Origin: Actinoplanes lutulentus
Lineage (GTDB): Bacteria > Actinomycetota > Actinomycetes > Mycobacteriales > Micromonosporaceae
Assembly: GCF_003259845.1 (NCBI RefSeq)
Contig: NZ_QLMJ01000021.1
Location: forward strand, 1-64,000
Direction of reading: 5' to 3'
DNA: 64,000 bases
Shown here: piece by piece, positions 27,073-36,098 of the stretch
How positions within the stretch are numbered: position 1 is the first letter of the stretch
Layout of the letters: every line of letters begins with the position of its first letter
Notes under the pieces: generated by a model
The model's database searches: none
Told to the model about the DNA's origin: nothing
What the model saw: the letters and a program-made list of their open reading frames with translations, nothing else
Translations under genes and position numbers: made by a program

Positions 27073-29805
27073 CTAGTACAGGGGTAGCTCGACGGGGCAT
27101 TCGGCCCAGGCGTGGCGCCGGAGCTGGTACGGCGGCGTGAGGCCGGCGCCCCATTTGCCAGCGCGGCGGTTCGCCTTCGCGAGATTCGCCGAACACGCGA
27201 GGGTGTAGGGGTGGCCGGCGCCGCGTACCAGCACGGACGTGTCGTACGTCTGCTTCAGCATGCGGCAGGACGTCGCGTGGTCTCCGGCGATCGCATGGTT
27301 GATCGCCCGGCCGTTCCCGGCGCACAGGGTCACCCAATGCTGGACGCCGAAGACGTTCTCCACGGCCCCGGCCGCCTGTTCGTCATGGTGGGCGGCGGCC
27401 GCGTACTCGCCGTTGCGCCGCTCGGTCACCGCCGTGTTGACCAGGGCTGCCAGCGTCGCCGGGTGGTCGTCGCCGTACACCTTCTGATGCAGTGCCAGTG
27501 TGGCGCGAACAAGCGTGAGGGACTCTGCGGGGTGGCCGGCCCGGAGTGCGTTCACCGTGGTCATCGCGATCGCAATGGTATCGGGATGGTCCACGCCGCG
27601 GACGGTACGGTACGCATCGAGCAGCGGCCGGCTCAGTGCCGCGGCCTTCGCGTGCTCGCCGGCCGCGGTCAGGGCGATCACCTGAATGCGCAGGCCCGGG
27701 GAGAAGTACATGTCCGGTGATTCCACCAGTGGCTTCATCAGCGGGATGACGGTCTCGGCGATGTCGAGGCACTCCTGGTACCGGCCGAGGTAGTAGAGGT
27801 CGAGGGCACACGCCGCCTGTGAGAAGAGGGTGGTGAGGTGACCGGGCCCCAGGGTCCGCAGGCGCAGGGCGTGGGTCTCCTCGTTCTGCGCGAGCGCCTC
27901 GGCGAACCGCCCGAGATTGCGCAGGTCGATCGCGAGGTTGTTGGAGACCGCCGCAGTCCAGAAGCCCGTTGGCCCGTAGGTGACCCGGCATCTCTCGAGC
28001 GTCAGCAGGTCTGACTGGTAGGCCCGGCGGTAGTCACCGGCGAGCCGCAGATTGGCTCCGTAGCTGTTCGCGGCCCGCAGGGTGACCGGGTGGTCATTAC
28101 CCAGCGAGCGGCGGGCGCGTCCGAGAATCTCCTCCAGTAGCACTTTCGACAGGCCGATGTCGCCGAGTCCGCGTGCCGCCCCGGCCAACCAGAATGCCGC
28201 GAAGAGCGTGTTCTCATCGTCCGGCCCGGCCCGCTCGCTCCACCGGTCTCTGGCTTCCTCGGCAAAGTCCCGGCAGCTCTTCATGTCCCCACGGTTGTGC
28301 AGGTAGCTCAGCTGCCGCAGCACCAATTCCTGAATCTGCCGGTTGGTGCTGCTCAGACAGCCGGTGAATCGCAGATGCGGCGTGATCCTGCCGTGCATCG
28401 CCCACGTCTGGGGATCGGTCTCATCGCCTGCGGCACCTTCCGCGGTCGCCAGCAGCGACTGTGCCGCCGCGCGCAACTCATCGACCCGGTCCGGGCTTAC
28501 CTGGGCCTGGACGACGGCTCGCATGAGCCTATGCAGCTGGATGGTTCCCCGGCCGGCGTCGAGCTTGGCGAGAGACAACCGGCCGATGTGCGCCATGGCC
28601 TGGTCGAGGCGGAGGGGATCGGTGAGGACCTCCTTCAGCGCCGTGGGCGATACACCGCCGCCGCCGAGGCGAAGCATGCCGCGGTCGACCGGTTCCGGTG
28701 CGAGAAAGGCGGTCAGTTCGAGCAACCGCACCGCCGCGCTGTCAGTGGTGGACAGGCGTTCCAGCGCCACACCCCAGGTAGCGGCGACAGACGCCGGGTA
28801 ATCGGCGGGCCGGTTGGCGTCCAGCAGATCCCGGGTTCGTTCGGAGAGCAGACGCAGATAGTGCGGGAGCGTGGTGCCGGAAGCGTCGATCCACGCGGAC
28901 GCCTGCTCCAGTGCCAGCGGCAGATCACCCAGTTGTTCGGCTAGACGAACCGCGTCCGCCTCGTCGACAACGGGATTACGCTTGCGTAGCAGGGCCACGC
29001 TCTCGTCGCGGTGCAGCACCTCGACCTCGATGGTGTCGGCCACACCGGACCAGCCTCGATCGCGTGATGTGATCAGCACCTGGCCGGTTGAGTGTGGTGG
29101 CGCCGGTTCGGGAAGGTAGGCCTGTAGCGTCGCCGGCCCCTCGGCGTTGTCGAAGATCATCAGCCAGCGCCGAAACGGCACCCCTCGGCGCAGGCCGTCA
29201 CGCACCAGGGCCAGGGTACGTTCCACGTCGTCCGACTCGGGCAGACCCATAGCCGCCGCGACACGTAGATAGGCGGATCGCAGCGCCGCCGGCTGCTCCG
29301 CGGGGATCCACGCCACCAGATCGAACTGATGGTGCCGGCGGTGTGCGTACTCGACCGCGAGGTGCGTCTTGCCTACACCGCCGAGGCCGTACAGCGCGTG
29401 GGGGACGATGGCGGTCACGCCGTGGCTCTCCGCCGGGCGATGTGCGAGCAGTGTGAGCAGTTCCTGCCGGCCGGTGAAGTGTCGGCTTCGCGGCGGGACA
29501 TCCACCCAGGCCGGCGGGGCGCCGGCTGGTGCCGGCACGGCCGGGACGGGCGCCGGGAGACTGTAGTTCCGCTCCGCCGCGACGGTCAGCACCGCCGACA
29601 CCGTGACCACGCCGGCAAGCGCGGCGAACAGCCAGGGGTCCCAGCCGGACGTCAGAACGTTGGTGAGCCAGCTTCCGATGGCCACGACGACGGGGACTGC
29701 TCCCACGAGCAGCGCGGTGCGGAGACGGCGGGGATTGCGGGCTTCCAGCAAACTGCGCCACCTCCGGTCGGTGCCGAGGGTGGTCAATCTACAACGCTCT
29801 GTCAC
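27073..29805 (-). CDS. Membrane-anchored NB-ARC/TPR STAND ATPase
   Basis: A 910-residue protein. Two hydrophobic segments near residues 25-45 and 52-72 (VGAVPVVVAIGSWL and LFAALAGVVTVSAVL) anchor it. A linker ending HFTGRQELLTLL leads to an NB-ARC ATPase with Walker A LYGLGGVGKTHLA, Walker B WLMIFDNAE and the later GDLPLALEQASAWI motif. From about residue 480 to the end there are TPR-like repeats with the N-D-H-P pattern (LGNDHPVTLRAANSYGANL, GDDHPATLAALVNTAV). This layout equals the ATPase-TPR proteins of the FxSxx-COOH peptide systems and other STAND signalling proteins; no FxSxx peptide gene is visible nearby. GTG 29805 was chosen because upstream sequence reads antisense to the esterase gene. 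Confidence 0.88.
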   Translation of the reverse strand: MTERCRLTTLGTDRRWRSLLEARNPRRLRTALLVGAVPVVVAIGSWLTNVLTSGWDPWLFAALAGVVTVSAVLTVAAERNYSLPAPVPAVPAPAGAPPAWVDVPPRSRHFTGRQELLTLLAHRPAESHGVTAIVPHALYGLGGVGKTHLAVEYAHRRHHQFDLVAWIPAEQPAALRSAYLRVAAAMGLPESDDVERTLALVRDGLRRGVPFRRWLMIFDNAEGPATLQAYLPEPAPPHSTGQVLITSRDRGWSGVADTIEVEVLHRDESVALLRKRNPVVDEADAVRLAEQLGDLPLALEQASAWIDASGTTLPHYLRLLSERTRDLLDANRPADYPASVAATWGVALERLSTTDSAAVRLLELTAFLAPEPVDRGMLRLGGGGVSPTALKEVLTDPLRLDQAMAHIGRLSLAKLDAGRGTIQLHRLMRAVVQAQVSPDRVDELRAAAQSLLATAEGAAGDETDPQTWAMHGRITPHLRFTGCLSSTNRQIQELVLRQLSYLHNRGDMKSCRDFAEEARDRWSERAGPDDENTLFAAFWLAGAARGLGDIGLSKVLLEEILGRARRSLGNDHPVTLRAANSYGANLRLAGDYRRAYQSDLLTLERCRVTYGPTGFWTAAVSNNLAIDLRNLGRFAEALAQNEETHALRLRTLGPGHLTTLFSQAACALDLYYLGRYQECLDIAETVIPLMKPLVESPDMYFSPGLRIQVIALTAAGEHAKAAALSRPLLDAYRTVRGVDHPDTIAIAMTTVNALRAGHPAESLTLVRATLALHQKVYGDDHPATLAALVNTAVTERRNGEYAAAAHHDEQAAGAVENVFGVQHWVTLCAGNGRAINHAIAGDHATSCRMLKQTYDTSVLVRGAGHPYTLACSANLAKANRRAGKWGAGLTPPYQLRRHAWAECPVELPLY

Positions 29806-29855
29806 CGGAAGCGATCCTCTTATCCGGTACTCCGCGCCGGCGCGGCCGCGTCTGG

Positions 29856-30692
29856 TCAGCTGGTCGTCAGGCCGAAGAACTCCGCGATGGCCGTTGCCGC
29901 GTGCAGGTCCGTCGCGGTGCGGCCCATCAGGGCGGGGGAGGGCTTCGGGCCCGGGATGGTGTGGCCGCCGCCGTGCACGGTGAACAGGGTGACCGGCGGG
30001 TGGCCGTCCTGGGCGTAGCCGGTCCGGCTCACTGTCGTCCGGCCGCCCCGATGCGGCAGGTCGGTGCTGGTCGGCGGGGTGGTTATCCCGTTGCGCCGGG
30101 CGAAGTAGGCGGCCGTCTCCGGAGCGGACAGCAGGGCCCCGCCGGACTTGAACGCGAGCCTGGCCCACGCTGCCATCCGCCCGCCCGCGTACGGAACGAT
30201 CCGGTCCTTGGTTCCGTGGATCAGGAGCACAGGCTTCGGTACGACCGGCAGAGCCGGCGTTCCGGACAACAGGAAGTTGTCCGGGGCCGGCTGCTGGGCC
30301 GCGATGATCGCGCCGCCGGCGAGCAGGTCGGGGCGCTCGTGGAGGAGCCGGATCACCATGCCGCCGCCGTTGGAGTACCCGGCGGCGACGGTCTCCCGGC
30401 CGTCGCCGAACCGTTTCACGATCGCCTCGGTGAACGCCACGTCGTCGACGCCGGCGAGCCGGGCCGGTGTGCTGCTGAGCTTGCGGGCGTCGTTCCAGTT
30501 GCCCCGGTGCCCGTCGAGGTAGGCGACGGCGGTCCGGTCCAGGCGGTCGAACGCGTTGCCGGTGAAGCGGCGGAAGATCCCGGCGTTCTGGGTGGAGCCG
30601 TGGAAGACGATCAGCAGGCGGTCGTAGTCGCCGCCGTCCGGGGTGACCAGCGTGAAGGTGCGGGGCCGTCCGGCCACGTCGATGGTTTCCAT
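29856..30692 (-). CDS. PHB-depolymerase-like esterase (alpha/beta hydrolase)
   Basis: A 278-residue alpha/beta hydrolase of the LpqC/esterase-PHB family. The nucleophile elbow is AAGYSNGGGM; the acid residue lies in LLIHGTKDRIVPYAGG and the His in VHGGGHTIPG. HGSTQN supplies the oxyanion hole. No signal peptide is seen, unlike secreted PHB depolymerases, so it may act inside the cell on short esters. GGGAGCC precedes the ATG. It is divergent from a TetR gene with a strong operator between them. Confidence 0.88.
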   Translation of the reverse strand: METIDVAGRPRTFTLVTPDGGDYDRLLIVFHGSTQNAGIFRRFTGNAFDRLDRTAVAYLDGHRGNWNDARKLSSTPARLAGVDDVAFTEAIVKRFGDGRETVAAGYSNGGGMVIRLLHERPDLLAGGAIIAAQQPAPDNFLLSGTPALPVVPKPVLLIHGTKDRIVPYAGGRMAAWARLAFKSGGALLSAPETAAYFARRNGITTPPTSTDLPHRGGRTTVSRTGYAQDGHPPVTLFTVHGGGHTIPGPKPSPALMGRTATDLHAATAIAEFFGLTTS

Positions 30693-30702
30693 GGGGGCTC
30701 CC

Positions 30703-30731
30703 GTTGAAGCGGATGGCTTATCCGTTTCAAC
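30703..30731. promoter_or_regulatory. Operator between esterase and TetR genes
   Basis: GTTGAAGCGGAT (30703-30714) and ATCCGTTTCAAC (30720-30731) form a 12-bp inverted repeat with one mismatch and a 5-base spacer. Its position 10 bases before the esterase start makes it a likely binding site for the adjacent TetR protein. Confidence 0.72.
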
Positions 30732-30771
30732 GTAACATGATGTGGATGGAGTATCCGGTTATCCTTCTCAC

Positions 30772-31371
30772 GTGACTTCCGTACCGCTGCGCAAGGACGC
30801 CGCCCGTAACTGGCAGCAGATCGTCGAGGTGGGCCGGCGTTTTGTGGACGAGGGCGTGCCGCTGCGGCTCAACGACGTCGCCCGTGAGGCGTCGATCGGG
30901 GTGGCCACGGTCTACCGGCATTTCCCCACGACGGAGACGCTGCTGGAGACCGTCGCCCGGCCGGGCCTCGAGAACCTGGTGACCGAGGCGAACCGTGCCC
31001 TGGGCGCGGACGATGCCTGGGACGCGTTCGCCGGGTTTCTCCTGGCCGGCATCGACATCCAGCTGGCCGACGCGTCCGTGCAGCCGGTCTTCGCCGCGAG
31101 TACGCACGCGCTGCCGGAGACGGCCGAGCTGGTCGGCCGTCTCCACGCCGCCTCCGGGGAGTTGCTCGGCCGGGCGCAGGCGAGCGGCGTGGTCCGGCCG
31201 GATCTGACCAGCCAGGACGTCGTCCGGCTGATGTGCGGCGTGGTCTTCGCGGCCACCGTGCACGCGAGCCCGGGGGAGCGGGCCGGCCTGACCCGCCGTT
31301 ACCTCGACATGGTCCTGGCCGGCCTCCGCGCCTCCGCTCAGAGCGCCTCGTCCGTAGCGCCTCGTCCGTAG
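30772..31371 (+). CDS. TetR family regulator of the esterase gene
   Basis: A 199-residue TetR protein. The DNA-binding domain covers residues 8-60 (VEVGRRFVDEGVPLRLNDVA, ASIGVATVYRHFPTTETLLE). The C-terminal region resembles the SbtR-like class. GTG 30772 was chosen because it starts the conserved region; a GTG at 30742 would add ten residues. The last codons (SASSVAPRP) come from a 14-bp tandem repeat that also runs into the next convergent gene. Confidence 0.88.
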   Translation: MTSVPLRKDAARNWQQIVEVGRRFVDEGVPLRLNDVAREASIGVATVYRHFPTTETLLETVARPGLENLVTEANRALGADDAWDAFAGFLLAGIDIQLADASVQPVFAASTHALPETAELVGRLHAASGELLGRAQASGVVRPDLTSQDVVRLMCGVVFAATVHASPGERAGLTRRYLDMVLAGLRASAQSASSVAPRP

Positions 31372-31397
31372 CGCCTCGTCAGTAGAACCTCGTTCTT
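31342..31397. repeat. Four 14-bp tandem repeats across two gene ends
   Basis: Units 31342-31355 and 31356-31369 are identical (AGCGCCTCGTCCGT); 31370-31383 and 31384-31397 are degenerate. The array includes the TetR stop codon and touches the 3' end of the convergent flavoprotein gene, whose final codons contain a further AGCGCCTCGTCCG. Confidence 0.85.
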
Positions 31398-32829
31398 AAA
31401 GCGCCTCGTCCGCCTTGCGTGCGGCGATCAGCACCGGGTCCCACACCGGGGCGAAAGGTGGTGCGTAGCCCAGATCCAAAGCGGTCATCTCGGTGACCGT
31501 CATCCGGTTCCACACGGCCACCGCGAACGCGTCTATCCGTTTCGCGGCCTCGGCCTTGCCGACGATCTGGGCGCCGAGGAGCAGGCCGCTCTCTTTCTCG
31601 GCGATGACCTTCACGGTCATCGGATCGGCGCCGGGCATGTAGCCGGCGCGGTTCGTCGACGAGACCGTGGCGGTCACGTATCGGTAGCCGGCCGTGTCGG
31701 CCTCTTTCGACGACAGGCCGGTCCGGGCCACCTCCAGGTCGCAGATCTTGGTGATGCCGGTGCCGATGATGCCGGGGAACGTGGCGTACCCGCCGCCGAG
31801 GTTGATGCCGGCGACCCGGCCCTGCTTGTTCGCGTGGGTGCCGAGCGGGACGTGCACCTGCCGCCCGCTGACCCGGTTCAGCACCTGGGTGCAGTCGCCG
31901 GCCGCCCAGACGCCCTCGACCAGGCCGGACGGGCCGGTCACCCGTTGCCGCAGGTCGGTGGCGAGACCACCGGTGGCGCCGAGCGGGATCCCGGCGGCCT
32001 TGGCCAGCTCGGTGTTGGGCCGGACGCCCAGTCCCAGGATCACCAGGTCGGCCGGCAGCGTCCCGGCATCGGTCACCACCGCCCCGATCCGATCACTTCC
32101 GGACGCGGAAGACCCGGACGCCAAAGACCCGGATGCTGAAGATCCGGACGCCGAAGACCCGGACGCCGGCGACCGGGACTCCAGGGATTGGACGGTGACA
32201 CCCGTCCGCAGCGTTATCCCCATGCCCTCGATGGACTTCGCGACCAGCGCACCCATGTCCGGGTCGATCGTGGACATCGGCTGCGGCGACTGCTCGACCA
32301 GGGTGACCGACAGGCCGCGCCGCAGCAGCGCCTCGGCCATTTCCACGCCGATGTACCCGGCGCCGATCACCACGGCGTTCTTCGGCGACGTCTCGGCGAT
32401 CCAGGCCTCCACGGCCGCGCCGTCGCCCAGGGTCTGCATCCCGAAGACGCCGCGCATCGGTCCCGCGGCCCATTTCGGCCGCACCGGGACAGCGCCGGCG
32501 GCGTAAACCAGCTCGTCGAAGCCCTCGCTGAACTCCCGGTCGGCCGAGCGCACCGTCACGGTCCGCGCGGACAGATCAATTCCGGTCACCTCGTGCCCGG
32601 TGTGGACGGTGATGCCACTCTCGGCGAACGCCGCCGGATTTCGGGCTATCAACGCGTCCGGCCCGTCGACGAGGCCGCCGATCCAGTACGGGATCCCGCA
32701 CGCCGAGTAGGACGTGAACTCGCCCCGCTCGAACGCGATGACCTCCAGGTCGTCCGCCTTGCGCCGTTTCCGAGCCTGCGCGGCCGCTGACATTCCGGCC
32801 GCGTCGCCGCCGATCACGATGATTCGCAC
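31396..32829 (-). CDS. CoA-disulfide reductase/NADH oxidase-like flavoprotein
   Basis: A 477-residue pyridine nucleotide-disulfide oxidoreductase with one redox Cys. FAD motif VIGGDAAGMSAAAQAR is at the N-terminus, the active-site Cys is in YSACGIPYW (about residue 44), the NAD motif is VIGAGYIGVEMAEAL and the second FAD motif is VWAAGDCTQ; a dimerisation domain fills residues 350-477. Family members reduce CoA disulfide, polysulfide or O2. Residues ~222-247 are an unusual Ser/Ala/Gly insert (repeats of SASGS) encoded by a 15-bp minisatellite, probably a surface loop between the NAD-domain strands. Confidence 0.92.
   Translation of the reverse strand: MRIIVIGGDAAGMSAAAQARKRRKADDLEVIAFERGEFTSYSACGIPYWIGGLVDGPDALIARNPAAFAESGITVHTGHEVTGIDLSARTVTVRSADREFSEGFDELVYAAGAVPVRPKWAAGPMRGVFGMQTLGDGAAVEAWIAETSPKNAVVIGAGYIGVEMAEALLRRGLSVTLVEQSPQPMSTIDPDMGALVAKSIEGMGITLRTGVTVQSLESRSPASGSSASGSSASGSLASGSSASGSDRIGAVVTDAGTLPADLVILGLGVRPNTELAKAAGIPLGATGGLATDLRQRVTGPSGLVEGVWAAGDCTQVLNRVSGRQVHVPLGTHANKQGRVAGINLGGGYATFPGIIGTGITKICDLEVARTGLSSKEADTAGYRYVTATVSSTNRAGYMPGADPMTVKVIAEKESGLLLGAQIVGKAEAAKRIDAFAVAVWNRMTVTEMTALDLGYAPPFAPVWDPVLIAARKADEAL
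32101..32175. repeat. Five 15-bp repeats inside the flavoprotein gene
   Basis: Units at 32101, 32116, 32131, 32146 and 32161 share GGACGCCGAAGACCC with 1-4 changes each. They encode the SASGS repeats in frame, so copy-number change would alter loop length without a frameshift. Confidence 0.88.
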
Positions 32830-32968
32830 CGTCCCATTGTCCTCCAGCCCCGATCTCTGTTACCGCGGCATTTCCGGAAAGCTGCGGGCGATGGTTGCCT
32901 GTCGCATCAGCCGGGATCTATGGTGACCCCACCGCGTCCCACCCCACCGTCCCCTGACACCGCTGATC

Positions 32969-32984
32969 GTCGAAGCGCTTCGAC
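32969..32984. promoter_or_regulatory. LacI-type operator before the GH3 gene
   Basis: GTCGAAGCGCTTCGAC is a perfect 16-bp palindrome 52 bases before the GH3 start. The identical sequence occurs at 37182-37197 and a one-base variant at 37158-37173, upstream of the sugar transporter operon, with a LacI gene between them. Confidence 0.85.
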
Positions 32985-33036
32985 AGCCCACCTCGGAGCG
33001 CCATTTCGCCATGCCTTTCTCATGATGGAGACCACC

Positions 33037-35940
33037 ATGCGCAAACGCGGTCTGGCCGTCCTCGCCACCGCTCTGCTGGTCGTGCCTCTCGCGCCCGGCG
33101 CAGCAGTAGCCGCCGATCCCGCCTATCCGTTCCGTGATCCGAGCCTGCCCCTTGTCACCCGGATTGACGACCTGGTCGGCCGGCTCACGCTCGACGAGAA
33201 GATCTCCCTGCTGCACCAGTACCAGCCGGCCATCCCGCGTCTCGGCCTCGGTGTGTTCAAGTCCGGCACCGAGGCGCTGCACGGTGTGGCCTGGTCGAAC
33301 AGTTACGCGCAGAACGGCGCGAAGATCGACGCCACCGCGACGGTCTTCCCGCAGGCCGTCGGCCTTGCCAGCACCTGGGACCCGGAGCTGCTGAAGCGGG
33401 TCGGCTCGGCGGTCGGCGACGAACTGCGCGGTTTCCACGCGCAGGACCCGGCGATCTGGGGCCTGAACACCTGGGCGCCGGTGGTCAACCTGCTGCGTGA
33501 CCCGCGCTGGGGCCGCAACGAGGAGGGTTACTCGGAGGATCCGCTGCTCTCCGGGGAGATCGCCACCGCGTACGGACAGGGTCTGCAGGGCGACGACCCG
33601 GACCATTTGAAGACCGCGCCGACGCTGAAGCATTACGCCGCGTACAACAACGAGACGAAACGCGATGTGACCTCGTCGAACGTCCCGCAGCGGGTGCTCA
33701 ACGAATATGACCGGGCGCCGTTCAAAGCGGCGCTGGAGAACGGCGCCGCCACCGGCGTGATGGCTTCCTACAATCTGATCAACGGCCGCCCCGCGACGGT
33801 TGACCCTGATCTGGGAACGCTGGTCCGCGGTTGGAGTGACCAGCGCCTTTTCAATGTCAGTGATGCCTGGGCGCCGACGAACCTGACCGGTTCGCAGGCT
33901 TATTTCGCGACCCAGGCCGCGGCGAACGCCGCCCTGCTGAAGGCCGGCCTGGACAGTTTCACGGTCAACGACACGAACGCCGTCCCGACGGTGACCGCGA
34001 TCAACGAAGCCCTCCAGCAGGGGCTGCTCACCGAAGCGACGATCAACGAGTCGGCCGGCAACGCCCTGAGCATCCGGTTCCGGCTCGGCGAGTTCGACCC
34101 GGACGGCGGCCCGCACGCGGACATCACCGCCGCCGTGATCGACAGCCCGGCACACCGCGCCCTCGCCCGGGAGACCGCCGCCGAAGCTGCTGTCCTGTTG
34201 AAGAACGACAACAGCCTGCTGCCCCTCAAGCCGGGCGGTGACGTCGCGGTCGTCGGTCCTCTCGCCGACAAGCTTTACACCGATTGGTACGGCGGACAGC
34301 TCCCGTACGAAGTCACGACCCTCGACGGGATCAAGGAACGGGCGAAGAACGTCACCACGAGTTTCGGCGCCGACCGGATCGCGTTGAAGGAGGTCACCAC
34401 CGGCCGCTATCTCAACGCCACCGACGGCCCGGCCGGCCTCGGCGAGAAGACCACGGCGTCGGAGTTCGACAGCGTGGACTGGGGTGACGGCGTCTCCACC
34501 CTGCGCAGCGTCGCCAACGGCAAGCTGCTCGGTTACGGCTGGGGGCCGTTCGTCACCGTCGAGGAGAACCCGACCGGCTGGTTCGTCCAGCAGCAGTTCA
34601 AGGTCGAGGAACAGAGCGACGGCACGGTCGTGCTGCACTACGCCGGTTACGAGACGCAGGAGCCGTGGTTCGGCACGAACACGTACGTCACCGTGGGCGC
34701 CGACGGCAACCTGGCGCTCGGGGCGTCCAGCGCGGCGACGGCGGCACGGTTCAGCAAGGAGTTGCTGGTCGACGGGGTAAAGCAGGCCGCTGCCACGGCG
34801 AAGAACGCGAAGACCGCCGTCGTGGTCGTCGGCACCGACCCGTTCGTCGCCGGCCGCGAAGCACACGACCGGACCGGCCTCGGCCTCGGCGCCCGCCAGG
34901 AAGCCCTGATCAGAGCGGTACGCCAAGCGAACCCGAATACCGTCGTCGTCCTGCAGAGCAGTTATCCCCAGTCGATCACCTGGGCGCAGCAGCACGTGCC
35001 CGGCATCCTCTGGACCACCCACGCCGGCGCCGAGACCGGGCACGCGATCGCCGACGTGCTGTACGGCAGCGTCAACCCGTCGGGCCGGCTGACACAGACC
35101 TGGCCCCGCTCGGAGGCGCAACTGCCGGCCGACCTCAACCAGTACGACATCATCACGACCGGCCAGACGTACCTGTACAGCGACGCGAAGCCGCTCTATC
35201 CGTTCGGCCACGGGTTGTCGTACACGAAATTCCGCTACAGCAACGTAAAGATCAGGAACGGCACGGTCAGCGTGACCGTCACCAACACCGGCGATAGAGC
35301 CGGTGACGAGGTGGTCCAGCTGTACACGCATCAGCGCACCTCGCGCGACGTCACGCCGACGAAGCAGCTGCGCGGGTTCACCAAGGTCCACCTGGCACCC
35401 GGGAAATCGACGACGGTCACGCTCAAGCTCGACCGGGAAGACCTGGCCAGGTGGGACGTCACCCGGCAGCGCTGGGTGGTCGAGAGCTCGGTGCACGACA
35501 TCCTCCTCGGCTCGTCGTCGAGCGACATCCGGCAGCGGGCGACCCTCGCCGTCCGGGGCGAGACGATCCCCGCACGGGACCTCACTGAAGAGACGAGGGC
35601 GGAGACCTTCGACGTGTACACCGGCGTCAAACTTCTCGACGAGACCAAGGAACGCGGCACGGTGGTCGGCGCGAGCAGGGCCGGCGACTGGATCGGTTTC
35701 CGCGACGCCGCGCTCCGCGGCGGCACAACCCTCACGGTCCGTGCGTCCGGCGCCGGCTCCGTCGAGGTCAGGCTCGGTTCGCCCTCCGGGCGCCTGCTCG
35801 GTACGGCCACGCTGAGCGACACCGGCGGCATCTATGAGTACGCCTCAACGACCGCGAAGTTGCGGCTCGTGAGCGGCCGCCACGACGTCTACCTGGTGCC
35901 GAGCCCCGGCCTGCGCCTGGCGACGTTCACCATCCGCTGA
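33037..35940 (+). CDS. Secreted GH3 family beta-glycosidase
   Basis: A 967-residue exported glycosidase. Residues 1-26 are a signal peptide (LAVLATALLVVPLAPGAAVA). The GH3 (alpha/beta)8 domain contains PRWGRNEEGYSEDP and the nucleophile Asp in FNVSDAW (about 276). The second GH3 domain is interrupted around residues 445-580 by a beta-rich insert resembling a fascin/trefoil-like fold (RIALKEVTTGRYLNA). A FnIII-like domain (about 745-815) and a C-terminal jelly-roll carbohydrate-binding-like domain (about 850-967) follow. Likely a beta-xylosidase or beta-glucosidase acting outside the cell. GGAG lies 6 bases before ATG 33037. A LacI-type operator precedes the gene. Confidence 0.92.
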   Translation: MRKRGLAVLATALLVVPLAPGAAVAADPAYPFRDPSLPLVTRIDDLVGRLTLDEKISLLHQYQPAIPRLGLGVFKSGTEALHGVAWSNSYAQNGAKIDATATVFPQAVGLASTWDPELLKRVGSAVGDELRGFHAQDPAIWGLNTWAPVVNLLRDPRWGRNEEGYSEDPLLSGEIATAYGQGLQGDDPDHLKTAPTLKHYAAYNNETKRDVTSSNVPQRVLNEYDRAPFKAALENGAATGVMASYNLINGRPATVDPDLGTLVRGWSDQRLFNVSDAWAPTNLTGSQAYFATQAAANAALLKAGLDSFTVNDTNAVPTVTAINEALQQGLLTEATINESAGNALSIRFRLGEFDPDGGPHADITAAVIDSPAHRALARETAAEAAVLLKNDNSLLPLKPGGDVAVVGPLADKLYTDWYGGQLPYEVTTLDGIKERAKNVTTSFGADRIALKEVTTGRYLNATDGPAGLGEKTTASEFDSVDWGDGVSTLRSVANGKLLGYGWGPFVTVEENPTGWFVQQQFKVEEQSDGTVVLHYAGYETQEPWFGTNTYVTVGADGNLALGASSAATAARFSKELLVDGVKQAAATAKNAKTAVVVVGTDPFVAGREAHDRTGLGLGARQEALIRAVRQANPNTVVVLQSSYPQSITWAQQHVPGILWTTHAGAETGHAIADVLYGSVNPSGRLTQTWPRSEAQLPADLNQYDIITTGQTYLYSDAKPLYPFGHGLSYTKFRYSNVKIRNGTVSVTVTNTGDRAGDEVVQLYTHQRTSRDVTPTKQLRGFTKVHLAPGKSTTVTLKLDREDLARWDVTRQRWVVESSVHDILLGSSSSDIRQRATLAVRGETIPARDLTEETRAETFDVYTGVKLLDETKERGTVVGASRAGDWIGFRDAALRGGTTLTVRASGAGSVEVRLGSPSGRLLGTATLSDTGGIYEYASTTAKLRLVSGRHDVYLVPSPGLRLATFTIR

Positions 35941-35951
35941 CCCCGGTCCGC

Positions 35952-35990
35952 GTGTCGATCCGGGGCGCGATGCGAACCCCGGATCGGCAC
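35952..35990 (+). terminator. GTGTCGA hairpin element after the GH3 gene
   Basis: Arms GTGTCGATCCGGGG (35952-35965) and 35977-35990 pair at all 14 positions if one G-U is allowed, around an 11-nt loop CGCGATGCGAA. It starts 11 bases after the GH3 stop codon, so it probably ends that transcript. It is a dispersed copy of the hairpins at 16151-16311. Confidence 0.72.
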
Positions 35991-36098
35991 GCGGTGAGGG
36001 ACCACGGCCAGTGCGGCGAGCAGGACTGATCGACGGGATCAGTAGGATCGACGAGGGGAGCGGTCTTGGCAAAGGACCGGGCGACTTGGGGAGGCGCA

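Noticed and set aside
32860..35496. An 878-residue minus-strand frame opposite the GH3 gene
   Set aside because: Composition dominated by R, V, D, G and L with no domain; it mirrors the clearly coding GH3 frame.
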